From NCBI GenBank assembly GCA_021413735.1, contig JAIOPV010000009.1, positions 1 to 49,569 of the forward strand: a stretch of 49,569 nt of DNA, written 5' to 3'. This DNA is from Planctomycetota bacterium. GTDB taxonomy: Bacteria; Planctomycetota; Planctomycetia; Gemmatales; Gemmataceae. Each line of letters opens with the position of its first letter. The first letter of the stretch is position 1. Under the pieces are notes generated by a model. It was given only the letters and a program-made list of their open reading frames with translations. It was not told the DNA's origin and searched no databases. Below are positions 27,839-36,622 of the stretch, piece after piece. Made by a program: the position numbers and the translations under genes.

Positions 27839-28129
27839 TCAGTAGAGCTTCGAGATCGGGGGAATCGACTCAACAATATTTCCCTTGTCATCAGCCGACA
27901 CGAAGAAGCTGTGAGCGATCTGGATCGAAACAGCGTCGGAACCCGTCTGCACGTTCACCCGATAGCGATTTTCCCAGAGCCGAATGGCCGCGACCTTGAA
28001 CAGGTTTCGCGGTCGCCCCAGATTGCTAATCACGGAAACGCACACCGCAGCCGCAAGTTGTTCGGCCTTCGCCTTCTTCGGTGTCACTTCTTCGTCCGGT
28101 GGTTGAACCGGAGCCGGGTTTGCTGCCAT
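27839..28129 (-). CDS. Conserved small hypothetical protein
   Basis: A 96-residue protein with a Pro/Lys-rich start and a compact body (VSVISNLGRPRNLFKVAAIRLWENRYRV, then SIQIAHSFFVSADDKGNI). The polar/hydrophobic pattern looks like a folded alpha/beta domain. AGGGA is six bases before the ATG at 28129, which decides the start over two upstream ATGs. I recognise the type from planctomycete genomes but can give no function. Confidence 0.6.
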   Translation of the reverse strand: MAANPAPVQPPDEEVTPKKAKAEQLAAAVCVSVISNLGRPRNLFKVAAIRLWENRYRVNVQTGSDAVSIQIAHSFFVSADDKGNIVESIPPISKLY

Positions 28130-28346
28130 CGTCGTCCCTTTTCGTTGTTCGAGGTCGGCGAAAAGCGAGTTGCGCTTGCCGCCACAGGGAGCCATCCGCT
28201 CGGATTCACGACCCGAGATCATTCAAAGTAGTCGAGAACTCTATACCGGGGAAGGCGTCTTGGTGCCAGTCCGGTAAAGTTACGGACATTATACTCTCGA
28301 AACCGCTCGCCTGTTCGCGATACAGGCACTTGGCTTCGCCGAGGCT

Positions 28347-28490
28347 CACAGGGCTTCCGCCCTGTGCGACAAACGCCGGCCCCATTCGGGGCGGAAAACC
28401 AAGACCAACCACACTCTTCGCCCTGGAAGGGCCGTCTTTCGTAGCACAGGGCGGAAGCCCTGTGTGTCTATGGGATACGCCGTAAGCGGC
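28347..28490. repeat. Cluster of inverted hairpin repeats upstream of hldD
   Basis: CACAGGGCTTCCGCCCTGTG at 28347-28366 is itself a hairpin, and its exact reverse complement is at 28445-28464, so the pair also forms a large outer palindrome. Between them is CGCCCTGGAAGGGC (about 28430-28443), the core of the RAYT-adjacent repeat at 1881. A family A half-site, TACGCCGTAAGCGGC, follows at 28476-28490. The gap 28130-28542 holds no other gene that I can support. Confidence 0.85.
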
Positions 28491-28542
28491 TAAACCCGTA
28501 AAACTTCACTCACGGAATCCTGTGTGAAACGAGGCCGTTTGC

Positions 28543-29502
28543 ATGATCGTCGTTACTGGTGCCGCCGGGTTCATCGGCTCGAATCTCGCCCAGCGTCTCG
28601 CTGTCGATGGGCACGACCTGTTGCTCGTCGATCATCCGCTCACGGCCCCGAAACTCGCGAACTGGGTTGGTCTGCGAGATTTCCGGTTCCTCGATCACGA
28701 GCGATTTCTCGCGGCACTCGGCACCGAGATTCGCAATGTCGATGCCATCTTCCACCTGGGAGCGTGCAGTTCGACCACCGAAAACAACTGGACATACCTG
28801 GAACGAAATAACGTCGGCTACACGCGAACTTTGTGGAATTGGTGCGCTGCGAACGGCAGTTCCTTTCTCTATGCGTCGAGCGCCGCGACCTACGGCGACG
28901 GTTCCCACGACTTCGACGACCGCACGCCACCCGTGGAACTGACGCCGTTGAACCTCTACGGCAAGAGCAAGAACGACTTCGACATCTGGGCCTTGGCCGA
29001 GGTCGCGGAAGGGCGACCGAATCCGCCACGTTGGGCCGGGCTGAAGTTCTTCAACGTGTACGGTCCGCGAGAGCCGCACAAGGGCCGCATGGCGAGCGTC
29101 GTGTATCAGACCTGGCGACAGATCAAAGCGACCGCCGGCATGGCGTTGTTCCGCTCAACCGATCCTGCTTATGCGGATGGCGAACAGCTTCGCGACTTCG
29201 TGTATGTGGGCGATTGCGTCGATCACCTGCACTGGCTCTGGCGGAAGGCACCCACGAACGGCCTGTACAACTCCGGCACCGGCACCCCGCGAACGTTCCT
29301 TGATCTGGCAAAGGCGACGTTCGCCGCGTTGGGTCTGAACCCGAACATCAGGTTCATCGACATGCCGGGCGACCTGGCAGGCAAGTATCAGAACTTCACG
29401 AAGGCCGCGACAACGAAGCTGCGGGCTGCGGGTTACGACGGCACGCCGACAACACTCGAAGACGGCGTTCACACAACGGTGCGGTGGCTCGAATCGCTTT
29501 AG
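28543..29502 (+). CDS. hldD: ADP-L-glycero-D-manno-heptose-6-epimerase
   Basis: A 319-residue extended short-chain dehydrogenase. The NAD(P) loop is GAAGFIGS (6-13), the diagnostic HLGACSSTTE segment of this epimerase lies at 71-80, and the catalytic pair is Tyr139/Lys143 (YGKSK). It converts ADP-D-glycero-D-manno-heptose to the L-glycero form, the last step of activated heptose supply for lipopolysaccharide inner core. Its stop overlaps the stop of the convergent glycosyltransferase gene by four bases. A strong GAGG is upstream of the ATG. Length and motifs are normal, so the assignment is firm. Confidence 0.95.
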   Translation: MIVVTGAAGFIGSNLAQRLAVDGHDLLLVDHPLTAPKLANWVGLRDFRFLDHERFLAALGTEIRNVDAIFHLGACSSTTENNWTYLERNNVGYTRTLWNWCAANGSSFLYASSAATYGDGSHDFDDRTPPVELTPLNLYGKSKNDFDIWALAEVAEGRPNPPRWAGLKFFNVYGPREPHKGRMASVVYQTWRQIKATAGMALFRSTDPAYADGEQLRDFVYVGDCVDHLHWLWRKAPTNGLYNSGTGTPRTFLDLAKATFAALGLNPNIRFIDMPGDLAGKYQNFTKAATTKLRAAGYDGTPTTLEDGVHTTVRWLESL

Positions 29503-31160
29503 ATTTTTCCCCGTGGCGGTACTTGGTGCTTCGGCGTCACCACGATCACATCGCACAGACCCCACGGGGTCACGCCGAACACGCTGTCGAGCAGTCCGCG
29601 GCCGTACTTTCGCCGCAGGCTCACTTCTTCCTGAATGTCCAGGCTCGGCGGCAATATCTCCTTGAAGCCCGCCAGCGATTCGCGATGCGTGAACAGTATC
29701 ACCGTCTTCTCGCGGTGGTGGCAGTCCACGAACATCTGATTCACGTCCCTCGTGCGGACGTTCCGCATGTCGGAGCGATCGGAGTAGAACGCAAGCGAGT
29801 CGCAGTTTCGCGGGAAGCACACCACCGAAGTATCGTGATCGGCCACGAAGCGTTCGACCAATTCCGGCCTACCGAACGGCGAGCGTTCCTTCGCATACCA
29901 CGGCACCCCGACATGATGCACGAACAGCACGAACGCCGCCATGACGCTGACCATCGCGGGCGTTGCCATCGACTTGTTCCAGCGCGTGCGGCTCACGAAC
30001 TCGCCGAGCGCCAGGCACAGGAACGGATACGCGGGCAGAATGTAAGTCGGCAGCTTGCTCCCGGAGCAACTGAAGAAGAACGCACACCACAACCCCGCGA
30101 GCAACCAGAAGCCAGCAGCCGAGGTCGGGCGAGCGTAAGCGGATTGTTCGCCTCGCATCAGGTCACGCAGATACGCGACAAGCAGAATCGTGCCCGGAAG
30201 TAAGCCACCGAGCAGAATCGGAACGTAGTACCAGATCGGTTGTAGGTGGTCGAACGGTTGCAGGAACCGCATGACGTTGTGTTGCCAGAAGAAGTGCCCG
30301 AGGAACTGCGGTTGTTCGCGATACATCGCCACATACCACGGCGTGTTCACCGCGATCACGATGCTGAAGAACAGGATGTAGTGCCGCAACCGTGCTGGCG
30401 CAGAACCCCTCCCCAACCCCTCCCCCAACGGGAGAGGGGCTTTTTCTGACTCCCCCTTCCTTTCCAGGGAAGGGGGTTGGGGGGTTAGGTTGGTTCTTGC
30501 CAAGAACGCATACGTCCACAGGGGCACGAACAGCAGCATCTCGGCAATCGGGCCTTTCGTGAGGAACCCGAGCCCAGACGCTATCGCCGCCGCGATCCAC
30601 CAGCCGGGCTTCAGCACGCCGGTTCGCACAGCCTCGAAGCCGCACAGCACCGACACCGTGACGCACAGCGTCAATAGCCCATCCAGCAGGAGTAGCCTCG
30701 CAATGCAAACGAAGCCTGGTGCGACACTCAGCAACATCGCGGCCCAGAACGCTCCGCGTTCCCCGAGGCTGAGGCGACCGATCAGGTACACGGCAAGAAT
30801 CGTCAGGTGAACGCAGAGGGCTGGCACGAGCCGGGCGGCTTCGGGAGTAACGCCGAACGCACGGTACGACAGCGCGACGAGCCAGTACATCAGCGGCGGC
30901 TTATCGAGGTACGGTTCGCCTTGCAGCGTCGGCACAACCCACGAGTTATGCGTCAGCATTTCCTTGGGGATCTGGGCGTAGCGGCCTTCGTCGGGTTCGA
31001 GCAGATGGAAGCCGAGCGTCGGGTAGAGAATCGCGGCTGGCAACAGCAGCACGATCGCGAACGCCCAAGGCTTGATGCGTGTGTCGGCGTTTGGCTCGCC
31101 CGAGAACAGCACGCGAGTGAACAGGAACGACAGCCAACCGGGGAATGAACGGGATTCCAT
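29499..31160 (-). CDS. ArnT-like GT39 family membrane glycosyltransferase
   Basis: A 553-residue protein with about ten to twelve hydrophobic helices. The first periplasmic loop holds the conserved acidic motif EPDEGRY (55-61) used by ArnT/PMT enzymes, and EPYLDKPPLMYW follows at about 82-93. These enzymes move a sugar from a polyprenyl-phosphate donor onto lipid A or proteins outside the inner membrane. Residues about 224-252 (LTPQPPSLERKGES and PLPLGEGLGRG) are not part of the family fold: they are encoded by a dispersed palindromic repeat inserted in frame in a loop. Start 31160 has GGAG upstream. Its pairing with hldD suggests surface-polysaccharide work. Confidence 0.88.
   Translation of the reverse strand: MESRSFPGWLSFLFTRVLFSGEPNADTRIKPWAFAIVLLLPAAILYPTLGFHLLEPDEGRYAQIPKEMLTHNSWVVPTLQGEPYLDKPPLMYWLVALSYRAFGVTPEAARLVPALCVHLTILAVYLIGRLSLGERGAFWAAMLLSVAPGFVCIARLLLLDGLLTLCVTVSVLCGFEAVRTGVLKPGWWIAAAIASGLGFLTKGPIAEMLLFVPLWTYAFLARTNLTPQPPSLERKGESEKAPLPLGEGLGRGSAPARLRHYILFFSIVIAVNTPWYVAMYREQPQFLGHFFWQHNVMRFLQPFDHLQPIWYYVPILLGGLLPGTILLVAYLRDLMRGEQSAYARPTSAAGFWLLAGLWCAFFFSCSGSKLPTYILPAYPFLCLALGEFVSRTRWNKSMATPAMVSVMAAFVLFVHHVGVPWYAKERSPFGRPELVERFVADHDTSVVCFPRNCDSLAFYSDRSDMRNVRTRDVNQMFVDCHHREKTVILFTHRESLAGFKEILPPSLDIQEEVSLRRKYGRGLLDSVFGVTPWGLCDVIVVTPKHQVPPRGKI
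30404..30496. repeat. In-frame palindromic repeat inside the glycosyltransferase gene
   Basis: A GC-skewed repeat of about 90 bp made of two hairpins, CCCCTC...GAGGGG near 30405-30440 and CCCCCTTCCTTTCC-AGGGAAGGGGG near 30451-30477, then a run of G. It keeps the reading frame and adds about 30 residues in a loop before a membrane helix. Peptides such as PLPLGEGLGRG are known to me as translations of a repeat that recurs in unrelated bacterial proteins. Confidence 0.85.
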
Positions 31161-31370
31161 TCGCGATGTCTCCGCAGTCCGTGAAGCGGCGTTATCGCAC
31201 GACGCGGTTCGCCCCGTCAACCCAGGCTGCGCGGTCACGGTCTGCCCACCGCTGTTCATGGCGTGCCCACTAGGAATCCCAACAAATCGCAGCATGGAGG
31301 CTTTTAATGGGTGGCTCCGAATTTGCCGTGTACGATGGGAGTGTCCGAATCACATCCTGAGGATTTGCCG

Positions 31371-32501
31371 ATGAAGAAGCGTTTACTCATTCCATTGATT
31401 CCGTTCGCGATCGTGTTCAGCCTGCTGCCTGCGGCGAAGTCCGAGGATAAAGCCGCCGACAAGTTCAAGGCTGTCGCGGAGAAGGCTGCGGGCTTCCTGA
31501 AAAAGTCGCAGAACGAAGACGGCAGCTGGGGCAAGGATCCCCAGAACCGCGGCATCACGGGAATCGTCGTGACGGGTCTGGTTCGCACGGGTGCCAAGGC
31601 CGAAGACGCTCCCACTGCGAAGGCCATCAAGTACATCGAGTCGCTGGTGAACGAGAAACTCGGCCACATCGCTGGCAACGACAGCAAGGCCGGGCTTATC
31701 AATTACACCACGAGCATCAACGTCCAGGCACTGAACGCCGCTGGCAAGGACGACAAATACAAGACGGTCATCGCGAACGCGGCAAAGTACCTCAAGGAAT
31801 ATCAGTGGGATGAAGCACGCGGCAAAAAGGAAGACAGCGATTTCTTCGGCGGTGCGGGCTACGCTGGCGACAAGTCACGCCCTGACCTCTCGAACACCGC
31901 GTTCTTCCTCGAAGCACTGAAAGAAGCGGGCGTGAGCAAGGACGATCCGGCTTTCAAGAAGGCGCTCGTGTTCGTGGGCCGTTGTCAGAACTTCAAGAGC
32001 GAGTTCAACAAGGCGGAATGGGCCGCGAAGAACGACGACGGCAGCTTTATCTACACCGGGGCCAACGGTGGCGAGAACCGTCGCAGTGCCGAGACCAAGA
32101 CCGACATGGGCGGCTACGGCAGCATGACCTACGCCGGCGTGAAGAGCATGATCTACTGTGGCGTCGGCAAGGACGATCCGCGAATGAAGAAGGCTCTGGA
32201 GTGGATTAGCAAGAACTACACGCTCGAAGGCAACCCAGGCATGCCGGATGCGTCGAGCAAGAAGGGGCTGTACTACTACTACCACACCTTCGCGAAGTGC
32301 ATGGCAGCGTTGGGCGAAGATACGTTCACCGACGCGAAGGGCGTGAAGCACGATTGGCGTGCGGATCTGCTGGATGCGTTGGCGAAGCGTCAGAAGGAAG
32401 ACGGCAGCTTCGTGAACGACAACACGGGCTGGATGGAAGGCGACCAGAACCTGGACACGGGCTACGCCCTGATGGCACTGAGCTACTGCAAGAAGAAGTA
32501 A
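31371..32501 (+). CDS. Secreted prenyltransferase/squalene-oxidase-repeat (alpha/alpha-toroid) protein
   Basis: A 376-residue protein with a signal peptide (MKKRLLIPLIPFAIVFSLLPAAKS). It has four or more QW-like repeats: LKKSQNEDGSWG, a Tyr/Asp-rich block with LSNTAFFLEALKEAG, DMGGYGSMTYAGVKSMIYCG and KRQKEDGSFVNDNTGW. These build an alpha/alpha toroid. No Asp-rich cyclase motif is visible, so it is likely a binding or scaffold protein in the envelope. It is the third toroid protein in the window but lacks the HEAT tail of the two at 14111 and 16070. TGAGGA precedes the ATG. Confidence 0.87.
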   Translation: MKKRLLIPLIPFAIVFSLLPAAKSEDKAADKFKAVAEKAAGFLKKSQNEDGSWGKDPQNRGITGIVVTGLVRTGAKAEDAPTAKAIKYIESLVNEKLGHIAGNDSKAGLINYTTSINVQALNAAGKDDKYKTVIANAAKYLKEYQWDEARGKKEDSDFFGGAGYAGDKSRPDLSNTAFFLEALKEAGVSKDDPAFKKALVFVGRCQNFKSEFNKAEWAAKNDDGSFIYTGANGGENRRSAETKTDMGGYGSMTYAGVKSMIYCGVGKDDPRMKKALEWISKNYTLEGNPGMPDASSKKGLYYYYHTFAKCMAALGEDTFTDAKGVKHDWRADLLDALAKRQKEDGSFVNDNTGWMEGDQNLDTGYALMALSYCKKK

Positions 32502-32510
32502 ACTCCGAAC

Positions 32511-32571
32511 GTTTAGCGGTCGCCGCAACGCGGCGACAAGCCAAATGCCGCCCCGCTGGGGCGGCCGCTTA
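32511..32571. repeat. Compound hairpin after the toroid gene
   Basis: Two hairpins (TCGCCG-CAA-CGCGGCGA near 32520-32536 and GCCGCCCC-GCT-GGGGCGGC near 32547-32565) are enclosed by outer arms GTTTAGCGG / CCGCTTAAC. It starts 10 bases after the toroid stop, so it may be a terminator, but the nested layout and the absence of a T-run suggest a REP-type element. Confidence 0.7.
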
Positions 32572-32645
32572 ACAATTTTCTCCAATGTGATCCGCGTGCC
32601 ATCGCTTATTCTGGTTCTGTGATCTTCGACTCACGGAACCCACCC

Positions 32646-35015
32646 ATGACCTGCCGTTCCGCTGTTCTTACCGCGTTCGCACTTCTCGTACTCGCTGCCC
32701 CGGTCTCGGCTCAACTCGTGCCCGAAGTGGGATATGTCTACCCACCCGGTGGCAAGGCAGGCACCACAGTCAACGTGCATCTCGGAGGCATCGAGTGGAC
32801 GCCCGACATGCAGTTCTTCGTTCACGACAAGCGTGTGAAGCTCGAAATCCTCGGCCCGCCCGGTGAACTGCTCATCCCGCCACCGCCATACTGGTTCGGT
32901 GCCAAGGGGCGACTCTCCGCGTTGCCGTTGCTCCGCGAACGCCCAGCCAAGTTCACCCTGCCCGCCGACATGCCCGCAGGCCCCATTCGCTGGCAAGCGG
33001 CCAACGCCAACGGCATCACATCAACCGGCGTGTTTGTTGTGGGTACGGGCACGGAGCTAATCGAAGACGAAAAGCACACGGCACCGCAAGCACTCGCAGC
33101 ACTGCCGGTCACGGTGTCGGGTCGGCTCTGGAAGAACGAGGAAGTGGATCGCTACAAGTTCACCGTGGCAAAGGCCGGCCCCGTGACGTGCGAACTCACG
33201 GCTCGTCGGCTCGGGTCGAACTTCAACGGCGTCCTCGAAGTCTACGATGCGAAAGGCAAGCTCGTCGCGGAAGTGGTCGATACCGAGGGCCACGACCCCG
33301 TGCTGACGTTCCCGGCGCTCGCTGGCGATTACACCATCGCGGTGCGCGACATCGATCACGCCGGCGACCGCGCTTACACTTACCGCCTTGCGATCACGCC
33401 CGGGACTCGCGTGACGGCGACCATTCCCGCTGCCGGCAAGCGCGGCGAGACTCGTGAAGTCGAGTTCATCGGCGTCGGGTTGGTCACCGGCGGAACTGCG
33501 ATCGAATCGCTGAAGAAGCCGATCGCGTTCCCCGCTGGCGCTGCAGATAGCTTCGCGTTCAAGCTGGAAACGGCGTTCGGCGTCGTGTCGCACACGTTTC
33601 CCCTGAGCGATCTGCCCGAAGGAGTGGGCACGGCGCTGACTATCCCAGGCGCAGTGACTGGCGTTCTCGACAAGCCAAACGCCGACGCGAAGTTCACGCT
33701 CACCGGCAAGAAGGGCGAGCACTGGTCGATCAAGGCCGACGCTCGGCGGTTCGGTTCGCCACTCGATGTCATGATTCGTTTGCTCGGTCCCGATGGCAAG
33801 CAAGTCGCGATGAACGATGACCTGCCCGGAACCACCGATGCCGGGTTGGAGTACAACGTTCCCGCTGATGGTGCGTATCAGCTCGTTGTCGCCGACCAGG
33901 CAGGCTCTGCGGGCACGAAGGCTGCCATCTTCCGCGTGTCGGTGCGAACGCCTGTCGATGGATTCTCGCTACACGTTCCCGCTCAGAAGTTGAGTCTACC
34001 ACTCGGGGCGAAGGTTCCGCTTGCCGTGAAGGCGACACGCACCGGAACCTTCAAGGGACCGATCACGCTTGCCATCACCGGACTTCCCGCTGGAGTCACC
34101 GCAACGCCCGCGATGCTGGTGATTCCCGCCGACAAGCCCGATCTTGCGATCACGCTGGAAGTCGCAGCCGACGCTGCGACCACGGCAACGCCCATCACGA
34201 TCACAGGCACAGCGGATGTCGGCGGCAAGCCGATGGCTCGTCCCGTGTTCGCGCCGCTGCCGGCTACAACTGGAAACCTCACTCCGCGTTCGCCTGAAGA
34301 AACCGAGACGCTGCTCGTGGCGATCACCATGAAACCGCGTGTGAAAGGCGCACCTGTCGATAAAGACACCGGTCGAAAGGTGCCGCGAGGTTCGACGCAC
34401 CCAGCCGACGTGACGCTCGAACGACTCGAAGGCTACGCGGGCGAGATCACGCTTCGGCAGTCAGCTCGGCAATCGTATCAGGTGCAGGGCATCACCGGTC
34501 GCGATCTGGTCGTGCCGGCGGGCGTGGCGAAGACGGCGTTCCCGTGCTTCATGCCAGAGTGGCTGGAAACGACCCGCACATCGCGAATGGGCATCATGGC
34601 CGAGGTGAAACTCGCCGACCCGAAGGGGAACGTGCGGCATCTTCTCGCGCCGATCGACGGCTTCGTCACGATGACGATGGAAGGCGCACTTCTGAAACTG
34701 TCGCACCCCGATGGGGATCTGCAATCGCGACCCGGCGACCCCGTAGTCGTGCGGATTCATCTGGGCCGCTCGCCGCGATTGGTCGAGCCTGTGAAACTGG
34801 AGTTGATGTCGGACGAACTCGGCGACGTCGCGAAGGCCGAGGCCATCGTCGTGCAACCTGGGCAAAGCGATGTGGAGTTCCGCATCGCGGTCTCGCCGGG
34901 GAAGATCATCGGCGAACAGAGTTTCACAATCCGTGGAACGGCCGTTCAACCGGGGAACCTGCCCGTGGTGTCCGAAACGACGGTTCGAGTGACGTTCTTA
35001 CCTGCCGCGAAGTGA
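32646..35015 (+). CDS. Large secreted protein with PPC (pre-peptidase C-terminal) repeats
   Basis: A 789-residue exported protein. A signal peptide covers about residues 1-23. An N-terminal beta-domain follows, opening with VGYVYPPGGKAGTTVNVHLGG. A first PPC-type jelly roll lies at about 157-250 (VSGRLWKNEEVDRYKFTVA, then AGDYTIAVRDIDHAGD) and a second at about 337-433 (GKKGEHWSIKADARRFGSPL, then GAYQLVVADQAG). The C-terminal third contains further beta-sandwich-like repeats. No protease triad is present, so it is not itself a peptidase. Such proteins are typical of planctomycete surface or extracellular modules. GGA lies upstream of the ATG. Confidence 0.82.
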   Translation: MTCRSAVLTAFALLVLAAPVSAQLVPEVGYVYPPGGKAGTTVNVHLGGIEWTPDMQFFVHDKRVKLEILGPPGELLIPPPPYWFGAKGRLSALPLLRERPAKFTLPADMPAGPIRWQAANANGITSTGVFVVGTGTELIEDEKHTAPQALAALPVTVSGRLWKNEEVDRYKFTVAKAGPVTCELTARRLGSNFNGVLEVYDAKGKLVAEVVDTEGHDPVLTFPALAGDYTIAVRDIDHAGDRAYTYRLAITPGTRVTATIPAAGKRGETREVEFIGVGLVTGGTAIESLKKPIAFPAGAADSFAFKLETAFGVVSHTFPLSDLPEGVGTALTIPGAVTGVLDKPNADAKFTLTGKKGEHWSIKADARRFGSPLDVMIRLLGPDGKQVAMNDDLPGTTDAGLEYNVPADGAYQLVVADQAGSAGTKAAIFRVSVRTPVDGFSLHVPAQKLSLPLGAKVPLAVKATRTGTFKGPITLAITGLPAGVTATPAMLVIPADKPDLAITLEVAADAATTATPITITGTADVGGKPMARPVFAPLPATTGNLTPRSPEETETLLVAITMKPRVKGAPVDKDTGRKVPRGSTHPADVTLERLEGYAGEITLRQSARQSYQVQGITGRDLVVPAGVAKTAFPCFMPEWLETTRTSRMGIMAEVKLADPKGNVRHLLAPIDGFVTMTMEGALLKLSHPDGDLQSRPGDPVVVRIHLGRSPRLVEPVKLELMSDELGDVAKAEAIVVQPGQSDVEFRIAVSPGKIIGEQSFTIRGTAVQPGNLPVVSETTVRVTFLPAAK

Positions 35016-35086
35016 CCAATCGGGCGTTCGCCACCTGCGTCTTCGCAGGCCACAGCCCGGGAATCCACGAGCGACAATACCAAATG

Positions 35087-35117
35087 AAACGGCCCGTGAC
35101 AGAATCACGGGCCGTTT
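35087..35117. terminator. Bidirectional intrinsic terminator
   Basis: Perfect 13-bp stem AAACGGCCCGTGA / TCACGGGCCGTTT with loop CAGAA, in the gap between two convergent genes ending at 35015 and 35146. The A- and T-containing ends give short U-rich tails in both directions. Confidence 0.8.
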
Positions 35118-35145
35118 CGTTCATTGCGTTCAGTTCGGGTTTGGG

Positions 35146-36189
35146 TCAGTTGCCGTATTCGCCGCTGAACCCGATCTTGCCACCACCGAAGCCGCCACCA
35201 AAGCCACCCTGGAACCCACCACCGAAGCCGCCCTGGAACCCACCACCGAAGCCACCGCCACCGAAGCCGCCGCCGAAGCCGCCCTGGAACCCACCACCAC
35301 CGAAGCCGCCCCGGAAGCCGCCCTGGAACCCACCACCACCAAAGCCACCCTGGAACCCACCGCCACCAAAGCCGCCCTGGAACCCACCGCCACCGAAGCC
35401 GCCCTGGAACCCACCACCACCAAAGCCGCCCTGAATGCCACCACCGAAGCCACCCTGGATGCCACCACCAAAGCCACCGCCACCGAAGCCGCCCTGGATG
35501 CCGCCTTGCTGACCACCAAGGGCACCGCCGCCCATCCCAAGGTAGCCCGGTCCGATCTGCGGGAACGGACCCACGATGAAGTTGCCACCCCCAAGCCCAC
35601 CGCCGATTCCACCGGCGATTCCACCGCCGAGACCACCACCGAAGCCGCCCTGGAAGCCACCCTGGAACTGACCACCACCGAAGCCACCCTGAATGCCACC
35701 TTGGAACTGGCCACCACCGAAGCCGCCCTGGAAGCCGCCTTGGAAGCCACCGCCGCCAAAACCACCCTGAATCTGGCCGCCGAAGCCGCCTCCGAACTGA
35801 CCACCACCGAAACCGCCCTGGAACTGACCACCACCGAAGCCACCCTGGAACTGACCGCCACCGAAGCCACCCTGAATCTGGCCGCCGAAACCACCCTGAA
35901 TCTGGCCGCCAAAGCCGCCCTGAATCTGGCCGCCAAAGCCGCCCTGAATCTGGCCGCCAAAGCCCTGGAACTGACCACCTTGTCCGGCGATGCCCGCACC
36001 ACCGATACCAAACTGGCCGAGTGCCCCCGGAGCGAGCAACGGCCGCAAGGTTCCGGGAGGCACATACGGAACGAAATTATTCCGGAATGGTTGCTGCTTG
36101 GCGCTCACAGTTCCCATCAGCGGAATCAGAGCGAGTGCACCGAGGCCGAACGCCGCGTGGAGAAGTCGCCGCTGCATCGAATGAAACAT
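35146..36189 (-). CDS. Glycine-rich repeat surface protein
   Basis: A 347-residue protein with a signal peptide (about 1-30, AAFGLGALALIPLMGTVSA) and a mature region of Gly/Phe/Gln repeats such as GGQIQGGFGG and GGGFQGGFGG over some 280 residues, with one interruption (NFIVGPFPQIGPGYLGMGG). There is no catalytic motif; the composition resembles structural or adhesive extracellular proteins. The DNA is a degenerate repeat of 27-30 bp periodicity, which leaves open frames on the opposite strand too. The start at 36189 has GAGG six bases upstream; ATG at 36201 has no ribosome-binding site. Confidence 0.8.
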   Translation of the reverse strand: MFHSMQRRLLHAAFGLGALALIPLMGTVSAKQQPFRNNFVPYVPPGTLRPLLAPGALGQFGIGGAGIAGQGGQFQGFGGQIQGGFGGQIQGGFGGQIQGGFGGQIQGGFGGGQFQGGFGGGQFQGGFGGGQFGGGFGGQIQGGFGGGGFQGGFQGGFGGGQFQGGIQGGFGGGQFQGGFQGGFGGGLGGGIAGGIGGGLGGGNFIVGPFPQIGPGYLGMGGGALGGQQGGIQGGFGGGGFGGGIQGGFGGGIQGGFGGGGFQGGFGGGGFQGGFGGGGFQGGFGGGGFQGGFRGGFGGGGFQGGFGGGFGGGGFGGGFQGGFGGGFQGGFGGGFGGGKIGFSGEYGN

Positions 36190-36460
36190 CACGAACCTCA
36201 TTCAACTGTGGTGTTTTTTCCCCGAGGACAAACCCGCACCCTCCCGGCCCACATCTTGTGGGCCATCCGGTTCGACATAGCAAGCGCCGTACCGAATTGA
36301 TTCAGTCCAAACTATTCGTCGCAACCGACTATGAAAACTCGATTTAGATTCACCTGGTTTCTGATGAATGCACTGGAACAGACCGCTCGTGGTGACACTT
36401 CGGCGAAAAAATTCCCACGATGGCGAGCCGTTGTCCATCGAAGCAAATCCGTTGCATCTC

Positions 36461-36502
36461 TCGACAGCGAACACGCGAATGAATTCGCGTGTTCGCTGTC
36501 GA
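36461..36502. terminator. Perfect 19-bp palindrome downstream of the sigma-54 activator
   Basis: TCGACAGCGAACACGCGAA, loop TGAA, then its exact reverse complement, followed on the plus strand by AAAAGCAATTTT. It lies in the 433-bp gap between the response-regulator stop (36623) and the glycine-rich gene start (36189). It may end transcription of the regulator; nothing else is supported in this gap. Confidence 0.6.
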
Positions 36503-36622
36503 AAAAGCAATTTTGGAGCGCGAGGATTTCGCATTTTCCCGGCGTGGCGGAAGCGATCCGCGAGGGAAAATGTGTCAGTCGGTCTCGTGAACGAGAAGCG
36601 GATTATTCCGATTGTTCTGGTG

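Noticed and set aside
34544-35434. Plus-strand ORF with PPKPPWNPPPKPP repeats
   Set aside because: It is the complement of the glycine-rich repeat gene, which has the signal peptide and ribosome-binding site.
35506-36300. Plus-strand ORF rich in TTEATLELTTTEA
   Set aside because: Another reading of the same repetitive DNA, without start signals or secretion signal.
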